Numbered from the stretch's first letter, positions 8,477 to 19,915 are shown. The stretch is 64,000 bases of DNA from Microbacterium sp. SLBN-146 (GCF_006715145.1 NZ_VFMR01000001.1:992001-1056000); one strand, 5' to 3'. The notes: generated from the letters alone by a model not told the origin. Made by a program: numbers and translations.

Positions 8477-8603
8477 TTAGCCGCATCTCGATACAGCGCT
8501 GCGCGCCACTCGATGACCGGAGGGGCGCTTCGCGCCGCGACTAACCGCATCTCGATACGGCGCTGCGCGCCACTCGATGACCGGGTCGGGCGCTCCGCGC
8601 CGA
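8477..8603. repeat. tandem 64-bp intergenic repeat (two copies)
   Basis: Two adjacent copies, 8477-8540 and 8541-8603, share the word CCGCATCTCGATAC, then GCGCTGCGCGCCACTCGATG, and end in a short GGGCGCTTCGCGCC-type hairpin. They differ at only a few positions. The start of a third unit (CTAACCG) overlaps the stop codon of the small gene at 8604. The GCGC-rich parts can fold into stems, so the array may act as a transcription terminator or RNA structure between the two converging-strand units. Confidence 0.75.
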
Positions 8604-8738
8604 CTAACCGAAGAGGAGGGCGAAGACCGTCGCGCCGCCGCCGACGAGGATGAGCGAGACGATGACGACCCACGCCACGATCCGGATGCGCTTCTGACGC
8701 GTTTCGCTGTAGACCCCGTACTCTTCGTCGTCGCTCAT
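8604..8738 (-). CDS. small single-span membrane protein (44 aa)
   Basis: A 44-residue frame starts at ATG 8738: an acidic N-terminus (MSDDEEYGVYSETR), a short basic patch (QKRIR) and one membrane span (IVAWVVIVSLILVGGGATVF). The layout puts the N-terminus in the cytoplasm. It ends with a TAG (8604-8606) that lies inside the first bases of the neighbouring repeat unit. It lies directly upstream of the end of purL on the same strand. The good codon pattern and clean span support a real gene; function unknown. Confidence 0.65.
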   Translation of the reverse strand: MSDDEEYGVYSETRQKRIRIVAWVVIVSLILVGGGATVFALLFG

Positions 8739-8747
8739 GCGCCCAGC

Positions 8748-11096
<2,349 letters not shown>

Positions 11097-11230
11097 GCGG
11101 CTGAGCTCCAAGATCGCGGGCGCCGGACAGGCCAAGTCTAGTTGCGCGGCGGAGGGGCGTGTATCGGATGCCGGTGAGCGTCCTCTTCCCTCGTGGAGCC
11201 GCCGCCCGTGCGGTCCGAATGGAGGATCTC

Positions 11231-12346
11231 ATGACTCGACGACTCAGCCGCCGCTCCCGCTCCGCCCGTCGGGGTGTCGCGCCGGTCGCCGTGCTTGCGG
11301 CGGCGGCGATGTGCGTCATCGCGGTGCCTGCCGCGGCATCCGATACCGATGATGAGCACGTGCTCTGGCCCTTCGTCTGTTCCGTCGACGGGGTGTGCCT
11401 CGCGATGACAGCGACGCTGGCTGATTCTGACGGTGACGGCATCGTCGACATCGACGAAGAGGTCCTCGGCACGGACCTGTCCGCTGCCGCCAGCGCACCT
11501 CGCGTCGAGGAGCTCGTCTCCGTCGTGGGGAAGGGAGCGCTGCCTTCGTTCGAGATGGGATTCTCGGAGGTCATCGTGATCCCGGAGACCCTGCCCGACG
11601 GCACGCGGCTCGTCCCCGAAGGACCGTCTGCCGGCCGCGAGTCGACGCTCGCGCGCCTGGGGATCGACGAGTCGGTGCTCAAGGGCTTCGGTCTCGACGT
11701 ACCAGGGGGATTCGCCGTCGATTCCGTACTGGGTGCTCTCGGGATCACGCTCGGCAAGGACGGTCGCCCGGTCAAGAAGGAGGGATCGCCGGTCGGCAAG
11801 CGGATCGGCGGAGTCGGCGTCGGTGAGATCTCGCAGGAGAAGGACGGCCCTGACATGGGCGACCAGCCCGCCTTCGGAACGGATCGCAACGGAGGGGCGG
11901 ACACGGCGAAGACGCTCGGCCAGCGTGCGTACGAACTCTTCTTCGGGCCGGACAAGAAGAGCGATCCGCCGAAGGGCGGCGCGGACGGCGGCGTTGATGG
12001 GGGCACCGACGCGCCGAAGAAGCTCACAACCGGAGACGAGGGCAACGTCGTGCTGCCCCTCACGGCGGAGGACATGGATCGGGCGCTCGCGAAGCTCGGC
12101 TTCGACAAGACGCCGGTTCAGGACGATCCGAAGGTCGCGCCAGACATCGCGGGAGTGGACCTCAATCCTCGGCGCACGGTCATCCTCGTCGTCGATCCTG
12201 AGCCGTCGGAGCGGTTCCAGAGCCTCTTGAAGATCGTGCTCACGACGCCGAACCCCGAGAACCCCGCCGACCGCAACACCAACTTCGGCCCCGGCGGTGG
12301 CCTGCTGACGGGCGTCGTCCCCGACTCGGCCTGGCCGAAGGCGTAG
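11231..12346 (+). CDS. secreted protein with calcium-binding loop
   Basis: The ATG at 11231 has a GGAGG site 5 nt upstream and gives 371 residues. A twin-basic signal peptide (RRLSRRSRSARRG, then VAVLAAAAMCVIAVPAAAS) directs export. Residues 65-82 (DSDGDGIVDIDEEVLGTD) match the calcium loop of thrombospondin type 3/dockerin-like repeats. The rest is rich in Asp, Gly, Lys and Pro with no domain I recognise; the end reads FGPGGGLLTGVVPDSAWPKA. It is probably an extracellular or cell-wall-associated protein stabilised by calcium. Function unknown. Confidence 0.75.
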   Translation: MTRRLSRRSRSARRGVAPVAVLAAAAMCVIAVPAAASDTDDEHVLWPFVCSVDGVCLAMTATLADSDGDGIVDIDEEVLGTDLSAAASAPRVEELVSVVGKGALPSFEMGFSEVIVIPETLPDGTRLVPEGPSAGRESTLARLGIDESVLKGFGLDVPGGFAVDSVLGALGITLGKDGRPVKKEGSPVGKRIGGVGVGEISQEKDGPDMGDQPAFGTDRNGGADTAKTLGQRAYELFFGPDKKSDPPKGGADGGVDGGTDAPKKLTTGDEGNVVLPLTAEDMDRALAKLGFDKTPVQDDPKVAPDIAGVDLNPRRTVILVVDPEPSERFQSLLKIVLTTPNPENPADRNTNFGPGGGLLTGVVPDSAWPKA

Positions 12347-12376
12347 CGCCATCCGCCCGCCGAATCGGCACGCCCA

Positions 12377-12472
12377 CCCGCCGAGAAGACCCGAACCGTC
12401 GAGTTTTCGGCTCGTCGGCGGGCAGTTCGGGTCTTCTTGCCGCAGAACGAGCAGTTCGGGACTTCTCGGCGG
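12377..12472. repeat. inverted-repeat element with GAAGACCCGAAC arms
   Basis: This intergenic element contains three related arms: a forward arm ending GAAGACCCGAAC (12377-12396), a reverse arm GTTCGGGTCTTC (12425-12436) and a second reverse arm (12452-12472) that pairs with the first at 18 of 19 positions. It follows the secreted-protein gene by 30 bp and can form a long hairpin, so it may act as a terminator. A sister copy with a perfect 17-bp stem lies at 63139-63199, which shows a dispersed family. Confidence 0.8.
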
Positions 12473-12500
12473 AATGGGGACCGGCTCTAGGCTGGAGGGT

Positions 12501-13025
12501 GTGACCGGAACGTCTTCGCAGTCGATCTTTCAGGTGCGCCTCGGGTGGGGAGGCGCGGGGCTCGAGGGGCTCGCGGCGGCTCCCGTCGTCGTGATCGTCG
12601 ACGCGATCGGGACGGCCGATGACCTCGTGGCGCGGGCTGTCGCGCTGCCGCATCGACCCGTCGTGTTCGCCGGCTCGCTCCGCAACGCGACGGCCACGGC
12701 GAAGGCCGCGTACGACGTCCAGATCGACTCGGGCGACCGCACGGCGATCAACCTCGTTCTCGTGGGCGATGACGGATGCTTCGCCGTCGAGGACTATCTC
12801 GCGGCGGGTGCGATCAGCGACGCGCTCACGCAACTCGGCATCGACCACTCCGCACCCGATGTGGCGGTCGCGGCGGAGGGATTCCGCGCCCTCACGCGGG
12901 CGCTCACGCACCTGCTCTCGGCCAGCGCATCGGGACTCGCGCTCGCCGAAGCGGGTCGGCGCGCCGACGTGAAAGCGGCCGCAGCTCTCGACGCCGAGAC
13001 CGAGGCCACCCGCGTCGACGCCTGA
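12501..13025 (+). CDS. ComB-like protein (2-phosphosulfolactate phosphatase family)
   Basis: The product is 174 residues from the GTG at 12501. A TAGGCT box (12488-12493) lies 7 nt before the GTG, which fits a leaderless start. The chain reads VVVIVDAIGTADDLVARAVA early, then PVVFAGSLRNATATAKAAYD, which resembles the T(T)NGT.A..A region of ComB-type phosphatases, then LVLVGDDGCFAVEDYLAAGAI. ComB hydrolyses 2-phospho-3-sulfolactate in coenzyme M synthesis, but actinobacterial members have unknown substrates and this one is shorter than true ComB. The family link is by eye and moderate. Confidence 0.55.
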   Translation: MTGTSSQSIFQVRLGWGGAGLEGLAAAPVVVIVDAIGTADDLVARAVALPHRPVVFAGSLRNATATAKAAYDVQIDSGDRTAINLVLVGDDGCFAVEDYLAAGAISDALTQLGIDHSAPDVAVAAEGFRALTRALTHLLSASASGLALAEAGRRADVKAAAALDAETEATRVDA

Positions 13026-13040
13026 GCCGACCTCGCGAGG

Positions 13041-13613
13041 CTACCGCGCGGCGACGACCTGGCGCTTCGACGAGATGACGCCGGTGTCGAAGCCCGCGAG
13101 GTGAAGCCCGCCGTGGAAGCGCGCATGCTCGATCTTGATGCAGCGGTCCATGACGACCTCGAGCCCGGCCGCCTCCGCGATGGCCGCAGCCTCCTCGTTC
13201 CACGAGCCGAGCTGCAGCCACAGCGCCTTCGCGCCGACCGCGACCGCCTCGCGTGCGACGCCGGGCAGATCGGCATCCTTGCGGAACACATCGACGATGT
13301 CGGGGACGACGGGAAGATCGGCCAGTGACGCGTACGCCTTGTGCCCGAGGATCTCGTCGGCGCGCGGATTGACGAAGTAGACGTCGTACGGCGAGCTCGA
13401 CAGCAGGTAGGTCCCGACGAAGTAGCTCGCCCGAGCGGGATTGTCGGAGGCGCCCACGATCGCGACGGACGTCGCGCGGCGGAGGAGTCCGAGCCGCGCC
13501 GGCGCATTCGGACTCTGCCACGTGCGGTCACCCCCGGCGGCATCCGTCTGCGGGATCGGAAGCGCGCACGCGTCGGCGGGCTCGGGTGCGGGAATGGTGC
13601 ACGAGTCGCTCAT
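13041..13613 (-). CDS. CoA-binding domain protein (YccU type)
   Basis: The 190-residue protein carries a Rossmann-type CoA-binding fold: ATSVAIVGASDNPARASYFV at about residue 47, then YDVYFVNPRADEILGHKAYASL, LPVVPDIVDVFRKDADLPGV and the Cys-containing end VVMDRCIKIEHARF. Stand-alone members of this family bind CoA but have no assigned reaction. The N-terminal 40 residues (with Cys near the start) are a variable extension. Its ATG overlaps the stop of metY by 4 nt, and it is the last gene of the coupled sulfonate-acs-metY operon. Confidence 0.88.
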   Translation of the reverse strand: MSDSCTIPAPEPADACALPIPQTDAAGGDRTWQSPNAPARLGLLRRATSVAIVGASDNPARASYFVGTYLLSSSPYDVYFVNPRADEILGHKAYASLADLPVVPDIVDVFRKDADLPGVAREAVAVGAKALWLQLGSWNEEAAAIAEAAGLEVVMDRCIKIEHARFHGGLHLAGFDTGVISSKRQVVAAR

Positions 13614-14944
13614 CGCTGCTCTCCTGTCGCGAGGGTGAGGGCCTGATCGAGATCCCACAGGATGTCCTCGGGATCTTCCAGCCCCACGGAGATCCGGATG
13701 AGGTCGGCGGGAACGCCCGCTGCGTCGAGCTGCGCGGGTGTCAGCTGCTGGTGCGTCGTCGACGCGGGATGGATCACGAGCGTCCGCGCGTCGCCGATGT
13801 TGGCGAGGTGGCTCGCCAACTGCAGCGACTCGATGACCTTCTCGCCGGTCGCGCGAGCGGCCTGGAGGCGCTCCTCGTCCGATCCGAAGTCGCCCGAAGG
13901 ACGCACGCCGAAGGCGAAGACCGATCCAGGACCGAGCGGAAGGTACTTCTGGGCACGTTCCTGGTGCGGGTGGCCTTCGAGTCCCGCCCACGTGACGAAC
14001 GAGACGCGCGGGTCGTTCGCGAGCCATTCCGCGACGACGCGCGCGTTCGCGATGTGCGCGTCGATCCGCTGCGGAAGCGTCTCGACGCCCTGCAGCAGGT
14101 TGAAGGCGGACTGCGGGCTGAGCGAGGGTCCGATGTCGCGCAGCTGCTCGGTGCGGAGCTTCGTGAGGAAGCCGTACTCGCCGAAGTTGTCCCACCAGCG
14201 GATGCCGCCGTAGGACTCGACCGGCTCCGTCATCGACGGGAACTTGCCGTTGCCCCAGTTGAACGTTCCCGCCTCGACGACGATGCCGCCGAGCGTCGTG
14301 CCGTGGCCCCCGAGGAACTTCGTGACGGAATGGATGACGATGTCCGCACCGTGCTCGATCGGTCGGGCGAGGTAGGGGGTCGCGAGCGTCGAGTCGACGA
14401 CGAGCGGGATGCCGGCGTCGTGCGCGACGGCGGCGAGGCCTTCGATGTCGGCGATCTCACCACCCGGGTTGCCGATCATCTCGACGTAGAGCACCTTCGT
14501 GTTGGCGCGGATGGCCTTGCGGAACTCCTCGGGATCGGAGCTCGCGACGAACGTCGTGTCGACGCCGAACCGCCGCAGCGTCACATCGAGCTGCGTCACG
14601 GTTCCGCCGTAGAGCTGCGCCGACGCGACGATGTGGTCGCCCTGGCCGACGAGGGCGGCGAACGTGATGAACTCGGCCGACATGCCGCTGGCCGTCGCGA
14701 CCGCGCCGATGCCGCCCTCGAGCGACGCGAGGCGCTCTTCCAGGGCGGCGACCGTCGGGTTGCCGATGCGCGAGTAGATGTTGCCGTACTTCTGCAGGGC
14801 GAAGAGGTTCGCGGCATCCTTCGCGCTGTCGAAGACGAACGACGTCGTCTGGTAGATCGGCACGGCGCGCGCGCCCGTCGCCGCGTCGGGTGTTCCACCC
14901 GCGTGGAGGGCTCGGGTGCGGAACCCGAACTGGTGCTCGCTCAT
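13610..14944 (-). CDS. metY: O-acetylhomoserine sulfhydrylase / aminocarboxypropyltransferase
   Basis: This is a PLP enzyme of the Cys/Met metabolism family, 444 residues from ATG 14944. Visible motifs: [75 protein letters not shown], and the PLP lysine in [17 protein letters not shown]. The length and the early AGGTPD segment match MetY rather than MetB/MetC. It makes homocysteine from O-acetylhomoserine and sulfide, so it can use sulfide released from sulfonates taken up by the transporter in the same operon. The start overlaps the acs stop (ATGA). Confidence 0.93.
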   Translation of the reverse strand: MSEHQFGFRTRALHAGGTPDAATGARAVPIYQTTSFVFDSAKDAANLFALQKYGNIYSRIGNPTVAALEERLASLEGGIGAVATASGMSAEFITFAALVGQGDHIVASAQLYGGTVTQLDVTLRRFGVDTTFVASSDPEEFRKAIRANTKVLYVEMIGNPGGEIADIEGLAAVAHDAGIPLVVDSTLATPYLARPIEHGADIVIHSVTKFLGGHGTTLGGIVVEAGTFNWGNGKFPSMTEPVESYGGIRWWDNFGEYGFLTKLRTEQLRDIGPSLSPQSAFNLLQGVETLPQRIDAHIANARVVAEWLANDPRVSFVTWAGLEGHPHQERAQKYLPLGPGSVFAFGVRPSGDFGSDEERLQAARATGEKVIESLQLASHLANIGDARTLVIHPASTTHQQLTPAQLDAAGVPADLIRISVGLEDPEDILWDLDQALTLATGEQR

Positions 14945-16929
14945 GTCGTCTCCTTCTGTCGGGCCACGCGGACGGCTTCTCGCACGCCGTCGACGGCCCA
15001 GGGGTTCTGCAAGCTGGTGGTGTCGCCGAGCGCGTCGCCCTGCCACAGCTGCGCCAGCAGCCGCCGCAGGATCTTGCCTGACCGGGTCTTCGGCAGCTCC
15101 GGCACGCGCACGATGATCTTGGGTTTCGCAATCGGCCCGATGTCTCGCGCGACCTGCGCACGAAGCTCATCGTGGTCGGCTGCACCTGCCGCACCGTCGA
15201 CGACGAATGCGGCGACGGCGTGGCCGGTCAGGGGATCGGCGATTCCCGTCACGCCGGCTTCGCCGACAGCCGGATGCGCCACGAGCGACGACTCTATCTC
15301 GATCGTCGAGAGGCGGTGGCCCGAGACGTTCACGACGTCGTCGAGGCGTCCGAGGATCCAGATGTACCCGTCGGCGTCGATCGTGGCGCCGTCGCCGGCG
15401 ACGTAATAGCCGCCGTGCTCGCCGTGACCCGCGAAGGGAGCCCAGTACGAATCGCGGTACCGGAGCGGATCGCCCCACACGGTGCGTGCCATGCCCGGCC
15501 ACGGGCGGCGCGCGACGAGGGTGCCCGAGCGTCCGGGGGCGACGGGTTCGCCGCGCTCGTCGACGACGGCCATGTCGATGCCCGGAAGCGCCACGGTCGC
15601 CGAGCCGGGCTTGAGCGTCGTGACGCCCGGGAGTGGTGCGATCATCGCGGCGCCCGTCTCGGACTGCCACCACGTGTCGACGACGGGTGTCTCATCGCGC
15701 CCGAAGTTGCGGCGGAACCAGACCCAGGCCTCCGGATTGATCGCTTCGCCGACGGTGCCGAGAAGACGGATGCTGGACAGGTCGTGCCCCGCCGGGAGGT
15801 CGTCGCCGAACCACGTCATGAACGTTCGGATGAGCGTGGGAGCCGTGTAGTAGACCGTCACGCCGTACCGTTCGATGATCTCGAGGTGCCGTTCGCGGTT
15901 CGGGGCATCGGGGGTGCCCTCGTAGATGACCTGCGTCAGTCCGTTCGAGAGCGGTCCGTAGATCTCGTACGTGTGGGCCGTGACCCATGCGAGGTCGGCC
16001 GTGCACCAGTGCACGTCATCGGGCTTCGCGTCGAAGTGCGCCCAGTGCGCCCAGCTCGCGTGCGTCAGGTATCCGCCGGAGGTGTGCACGAGGCCCTTGG
16101 GCTTTCCCGTCGTTCCCGAGGTGTAGATGATGAAGAGCGGATGCTCGGAGTCGAACGCCTGCGGATCGTGTGTGTCCGGCTGTGTGTCGATCGCTTCGTG
16201 CCACCAAACATCGCGCCCTTCCGTCCACGCGATGTCCTGGCCGGTGCGTCGCACGACGAGCACGTGCTCCAGTGCCGGAAGGTCGGCGGCCGCGATGTCG
16301 GCGGCCGACTTGACCTCCACCTGACGGCCGCGGCGGCTCTGGCCGTCTGTCGTGACGAGGAGCTTCGCGCCGGTGTCCTCGAGACGGAAGCGCACGGCCT
16401 CGGCCGAGAAGCCTCCGAAGACGAGCGAGTGCACGGCGCCGATCCGCGCGCACGCCAGGGCGATCACGACGGTCTCGATGAGCACGGGGAGGTAGACGAC
16501 GACACGGTCCCCGGGGCCGATGCCGAGAGCCGTGAGTCCGTTCGCGGCGCGCGCGACGCGGCGCTGCAGGTCTTCGTACGTGACGGCGGTGCGGTCGCCG
16601 GGCTCGCCCTCGAAGTGCAGAGCCACCTTCTCGCCGCGGCCCGCCTCGACGTGGCGGTCGACGCAGTTGACGGCGACGTTGAGCCTGCCGCCGTCGAACC
16701 ACGTCGCCTTCGGCACGGTCAGTCCCTCGGGACCCTCCACGGGCGGCGACCAGGTGTGCGCCGTGTGCCACGGCTCTGCCCAGTCGAGACGCTCGGCCGC
16801 CCGCTCCCAGAAACCGATCGGGTCTGCGTTGGCGGTGGCGTAGACCGAATCGTCGACGTTCGCCTGGGCGGCGAACGTCGCGGGCGCGGGAAAGGTGCGC
16901 GACTCGCCGAGGCGCGCTTCTTCTGTCAC
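14941..16929 (-). CDS. acs: acetyl-CoA synthetase (AMP-forming)
   Basis: The GTG at 16929 gives 662 residues; the same frame continues upstream through the permease gene only by chance. Motifs are those of AMP-forming acetyl-CoA synthetases: FDGGRLNVAVNCVDRH, the adenylation loop YTSGTTGKPKG, WCTADLAWVTAHTYEIYGPL, WWQSETGAAMIAPLPG, GRLDDVVNVSGHRLSTIEIE and the acetylation-site region PKTRSGKILRRLL. It activates acetate to acetyl-CoA through acetyl-AMP. Both ends overlap neighbours by 4 nt. In this operon it may recycle acetate released by O-acetylhomoserine sulfhydrylase. Confidence 0.95.
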   Translation of the reverse strand: MTEEARLGESRTFPAPATFAAQANVDDSVYATANADPIGFWERAAERLDWAEPWHTAHTWSPPVEGPEGLTVPKATWFDGGRLNVAVNCVDRHVEAGRGEKVALHFEGEPGDRTAVTYEDLQRRVARAANGLTALGIGPGDRVVVYLPVLIETVVIALACARIGAVHSLVFGGFSAEAVRFRLEDTGAKLLVTTDGQSRRGRQVEVKSAADIAAADLPALEHVLVVRRTGQDIAWTEGRDVWWHEAIDTQPDTHDPQAFDSEHPLFIIYTSGTTGKPKGLVHTSGGYLTHASWAHWAHFDAKPDDVHWCTADLAWVTAHTYEIYGPLSNGLTQVIYEGTPDAPNRERHLEIIERYGVTVYYTAPTLIRTFMTWFGDDLPAGHDLSSIRLLGTVGEAINPEAWVWFRRNFGRDETPVVDTWWQSETGAAMIAPLPGVTTLKPGSATVALPGIDMAVVDERGEPVAPGRSGTLVARRPWPGMARTVWGDPLRYRDSYWAPFAGHGEHGGYYVAGDGATIDADGYIWILGRLDDVVNVSGHRLSTIEIESSLVAHPAVGEAGVTGIADPLTGHAVAAFVVDGAAGAADHDELRAQVARDIGPIAKPKIIVRVPELPKTRSGKILRRLLAQLWQGDALGDTTSLQNPWAVDGVREAVRVARQKETT

Positions 16930-17738
16930 AGCCACCGCTTCAGCACCGCCCGTTCGAACAGCACCAGGATGCCGTTCGTGATCGTGCCGAGGAGCGCCAG
17001 GAGGACGATCGCCAGGATGATGCGGTCGAGTCGTCCGGTGGTCTGCGAGTCGCTCAGCATCCATCCAAGACCCATCGAGGCGCCGAGGAGTTCCGCCGCG
17101 ACGAGGAACAGCCACGCCTGCGCAAGCCCGAGACGCAACCCCGAGACCACGGAGGGGACGACGGCGGGCAGCTGGACCGTGCGGAAGAGCGACCAGCCGC
17201 GCAGTCCGAAGGTGCGCCCGGCCTCGACGAGGTGCGGATCCACGTGCCGCAACGCGTCGGCCACCGTCGTGTAGACGGGGAAGAAGGCGCCGATCGCGAT
17301 GAGCGTGATCTTCGACTCCTCGCCGACGTGCAGCCACAGGATGAGGAGGGGCACCCACGCGAGCGACGGCACGGCGCGAAGTGCCACGAGGATCGGGGCG
17401 AACAGGACGTTGCCCGCGCGCGAGAGCCCGACGATCGCCGCGAAAGCGAGCGCGATGATCGTTCCGAAGAGGAAGCCGATGAAGACGCGCTGCACAGAGA
17501 TCGCGATGTGCAGCCAGAGTTCGCCGCGTTCGATGAGCTCGACGGCGGCTTCGACGACCGAGATCGGCGGAGGAAGCAGGTACGGCGGGACGATTCCTGT
17601 CGTCGTGACGACCTGCCACGCCGTGAGGATGACGAGCGGTACGAGGAATCCGCCCGCGATCTTCACCGACGTACGCGACCACAGGGGCGTTCGCTGTTGC
17701 GCGGCCGCCCCTGTGGTCGTGGTGGTGTTCGAGGTCAC
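16926..17738 (-). CDS. sulfonate/nitrate/taurine-type ABC transporter permease
   Basis: The GTG at 17738 overlaps the binding-protein stop (GTGA) and yields 270 residues with about six spans. Family landmarks: FLVPLVILTAWQVVTTTGIVPPYLLPPP at the start, VALRAVPSLAWVPLLILWLH, the EAA-type loop (DPHLVEAGRTFGLRGWSLF then VQLPAVVPSVVSGLRLGLAQ) and the end LVLFERAVLKRWL. This is the SsuC/TauC class, which forms the membrane channel for sulfonates, taurine or similar oxyanions. No SsuD or TauD oxygenase lies in the window, so the substrate stays open. Confidence 0.9.
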   Translation of the reverse strand: MTSNTTTTTGAAAQQRTPLWSRTSVKIAGGFLVPLVILTAWQVVTTTGIVPPYLLPPPISVVEAAVELIERGELWLHIAISVQRVFIGFLFGTIIALAFAAIVGLSRAGNVLFAPILVALRAVPSLAWVPLLILWLHVGEESKITLIAIGAFFPVYTTVADALRHVDPHLVEAGRTFGLRGWSLFRTVQLPAVVPSVVSGLRLGLAQAWLFLVAAELLGASMGLGWMLSDSQTTGRLDRIILAIVLLALLGTITNGILVLFERAVLKRWL

Positions 17739-18766
17739 TCGGTCGCCTTCTCCGCGAAGTCGCTGAAGACGATGCTCGCGATCGCGTCGTCGACGGACTG
17801 CTGACCGCCCTGGACGTCGCCGGACTCGACGATGACCGGCGCGATCGTTTCGAGGACGGCGATCTGCGCGTCTCCGGGAACGCCTGAGACGTCGAGATTC
17901 GAGCGCTCGGTGATGACGGTGCGGGCGACCTCGATGTCGATCGAGGCGGCGTCGGCGAGAAGCTGGGCCAGCTCCTCGGGGTTCTCCAGAGCCCAGACGC
18001 GCGCCTCTTCGTAGGCGTCGACGACGACCTGCGCGACATCCGCGTGGTTCTCGATGAAGTCCTCGGTCGCGTTGAGGAAGCCGTACGTGTTGAAGTCGAC
18101 GTTGCGGTAAATGAGCTTCGCCCCCGACTCGACCTCGGCAGCCGCCATGATCGGGTCGAGCCCCGCCCAGGCCTGCACCGAACCGCCCTCGAGGAGTGCG
18201 CGACCGTCGGCGTGCTGGACGTTCTGCACCTCGACGTCGTCGATCGTGAGGCCCGCCTCGCCGAGCGCCTGGAGCAGGAAGAAGTAGGGGTCGGTGCCCT
18301 TGGTCGCGGCGACCGAGGTGCCCGCGAGTTCGGAGACCTCGGTGATCTCGCTGTCCGCACCCACCACGATGGCCGACCACTCGGGCTGCGAGTAGATGTC
18401 GATGACCTTGATGGGGGAGCCGTTCGCGCGAGCCAGCAGGGCCGCCGAGCCCGCCGTCGAACCGACGTCGATCGCTCCCGAGCGCAGGAGTTCGTTGGCC
18501 TTGTTGCTTCCGGCGGACTGCAGCCACTCGACCGTGACGGAGTCGCCGAGCGCCTCTTCGATGAGTCCCTGGTCCTTCACGACGAGGCTCAGCGGGTTGT
18601 ACGTCGCCCAATCGAGCGACAGCTCGGCCGTCGACCACTCACTGCCCTCGCTCGCGCCGGAGTCGCCCGCGGCGGCGTTCTCACCCTGAACGCATCCGGT
18701 CATGACGAGGGTCATCGTGCCCGCGACGGCGACAGCAGCGGTGATTCGTCTGGCGAGGGTGTTCAT
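17735..18766 (-). CDS. sulfonate-type ABC transporter substrate-binding lipoprotein
   Basis: This 343-residue protein has a lipoprotein signal ending in LVMTGC (Cys25) and a Ser/Gly/Glu-rich linker. The mature part follows the SsuA/NrtA pattern: LSLDWATYNPLSLVVKDQGL, VEWLQSAGSNKANELLRSGAID, STAGSAALLARANGSPIK, LAGTSVAATKGTDPYFFLLQ and VQNVQHADGRALLEGG. It captures the ligand outside the membrane. It is coupled to the ATPase upstream and the permease downstream by 4-nt overlaps. Confidence 0.9.
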   Translation of the reverse strand: MNTLARRITAAVAVAGTMTLVMTGCVQGENAAAGDSGASEGSEWSTAELSLDWATYNPLSLVVKDQGLIEEALGDSVTVEWLQSAGSNKANELLRSGAIDVGSTAGSAALLARANGSPIKVIDIYSQPEWSAIVVGADSEITEVSELAGTSVAATKGTDPYFFLLQALGEAGLTIDDVEVQNVQHADGRALLEGGSVQAWAGLDPIMAAAEVESGAKLIYRNVDFNTYGFLNATEDFIENHADVAQVVVDAYEEARVWALENPEELAQLLADAASIDIEVARTVITERSNLDVSGVPGDAQIAVLETIAPVIVESGDVQGGQQSVDDAIASIVFSDFAEKATE

Positions 18767-19701
18767 GCGTTCTCCTTGGTGGTGGTCTTGTGTACGCCGA
18801 GCCCGTCGAGCAGGCTCGCGCGAAGGTCGGTGAAGCTGCGGGCGCCGCGGTCTCGCGGGCGGGTGCTGGGCACGGAGACGAAGCGGCCGATCGAGCCGGT
18901 CGCGCGGCGCCCGTCGCCCTCGGCACCCGGCACGGCCTCGTGCGTGCTCGCGCGCCCGAGGGCCCCGAGGCCGGAGGAGGATCCGAGCGCCACGACCTTG
19001 GCGCGTGGCCGGTCGGGCTCCGTCTGCGCGGCCTGCAGATTGCGCAGCATCAGAACGTGATCGGCGAGGTACAGGGCTTCTTCGACGTCGTGCGTGACGA
19101 GCACGATCGTCGTCGGCTGCGCGCGATGGATGTCGAGGAGCAGGTCGTGCATCTTGAGCCGCGTGAGCGCGTCGAGGGCGCCGAACGGCTCGTCGAGCAG
19201 CAGCACGCGCGGGCTCCGAGCGAGGGCGCGGGCGAGCGACGCACGCTGGGCCATCCCGCCCGACACTTCACGCGGACGCTGCGTCGCTGCATGGGTGAGG
19301 CCGACGAGTTCGAGGAGCTCAGACACGCGATCCTTCGCCGCGCGACCGCGGACTCCGTGGGGCAGGCCGAGCGCGACGTTCTGCGCGATCGTGCGCCACG
19401 GCAGCAGGCGCGGTTCTTGGAACGCGATGGCGGTGGAGTCGTCGTGCGCGTGCACCTCTTCGCCGTCGAGCCTGATCGTGCCCGCGGTGGGGGAGTCGAG
19501 TCCGCCGATCAGTCGGAGCAGCGTCGACTTGCCGCATCCCGACGGCCCGACGACGGCGATGATCTCGCCGGGCGTCACGTCGAGGCTCAAGCCCTGCAGG
19601 ACGGTGCGCGGCCCCTCCTTCGTCGTGAAGGTGCGCTCGACGTCGACAACCTGCACGCCGGCGGCGGGCACGCGCGTCAGGACGTCGATCTGTTCGGGCA
19701 T
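18763..19701 (-). CDS. sulfonate-type ABC transporter ATP-binding protein
   Basis: First gene of the operon, 312 residues. Walker A is GPSGCGKS (52-59), signature REVSGGMAQRASLARALA, Walker B RVLLLDEPFGALD and the H-loop VLVTHDVEEALYLADHVLML, as in SsuB/TauB. Family members are usually near 250 residues; here a stretch of about 65 low-complexity residues is inserted before a SsuB-like end (FTDLRASLLDGLG). A GGGGGG ribosome site precedes the ATG. Its stop overlaps the start of the binding-protein gene. Confidence 0.9.
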   Translation of the reverse strand: MPEQIDVLTRVPAAGVQVVDVERTFTTKEGPRTVLQGLSLDVTPGEIIAVVGPSGCGKSTLLRLIGGLDSPTAGTIRLDGEEVHAHDDSTAIAFQEPRLLPWRTIAQNVALGLPHGVRGRAAKDRVSELLELVGLTHAATQRPREVSGGMAQRASLARALARSPRVLLLDEPFGALDALTRLKMHDLLLDIHRAQPTTIVLVTHDVEEALYLADHVLMLRNLQAAQTEPDRPRAKVVALGSSSGLGALGRASTHEAVPGAEGDGRRATGSIGRFVSVPSTRPRDRGARSFTDLRASLLDGLGVHKTTTKENA

Positions 19702-19915
19702 ACCCCCCAGCTTGGGCAGGTGGTGTGGCGCGACAAAGTCCGGCGTAACGAAACGACGCAGTTGCCCACGGGGTTGACGTGAACAACGAAACTGTATAAC
19801 TCAAATCGCGAAAACAGCGGGCGAAATTTGCGAAGATCGGATAGGGTCGACTTCTGTACCAACAGGTCGCGCGCTCTGGAGTCACCACCGCGCACGTTCC
19901 CAGAAAGCGAGCCCC
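19702..19915. promoter_or_regulatory. divergent promoter region, sulfonate operon / FAD oxidoreductase
   Basis: The 214-bp gap serves two divergent units. For the plus-strand gene TTGACG (19774-19779) and TATAAC (19795-19800) are present but with a 15-bp spacer, shorter than ideal; TAGGGT at 19842-19847 is another possible -10. Between them lie ATCGCGAAAA (19805-19814) and GCGAAATTTGCG (19821-19832), which resemble the TCGCG boxes seen upstream of other genes of this locus. AGAAAGCGAG near 19901 can serve as ribosome site. No minus-strand promoter is obvious. Confidence 0.4.

Noticed and set aside
16930..18360. Long upstream extension of the acetyl-CoA synthetase frame
   Set aside because: Overlaps the permease and binding-protein genes; Arg/Ser/Thr-rich nonsense composition. 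The GTG at 16929 starts family-like sequence.
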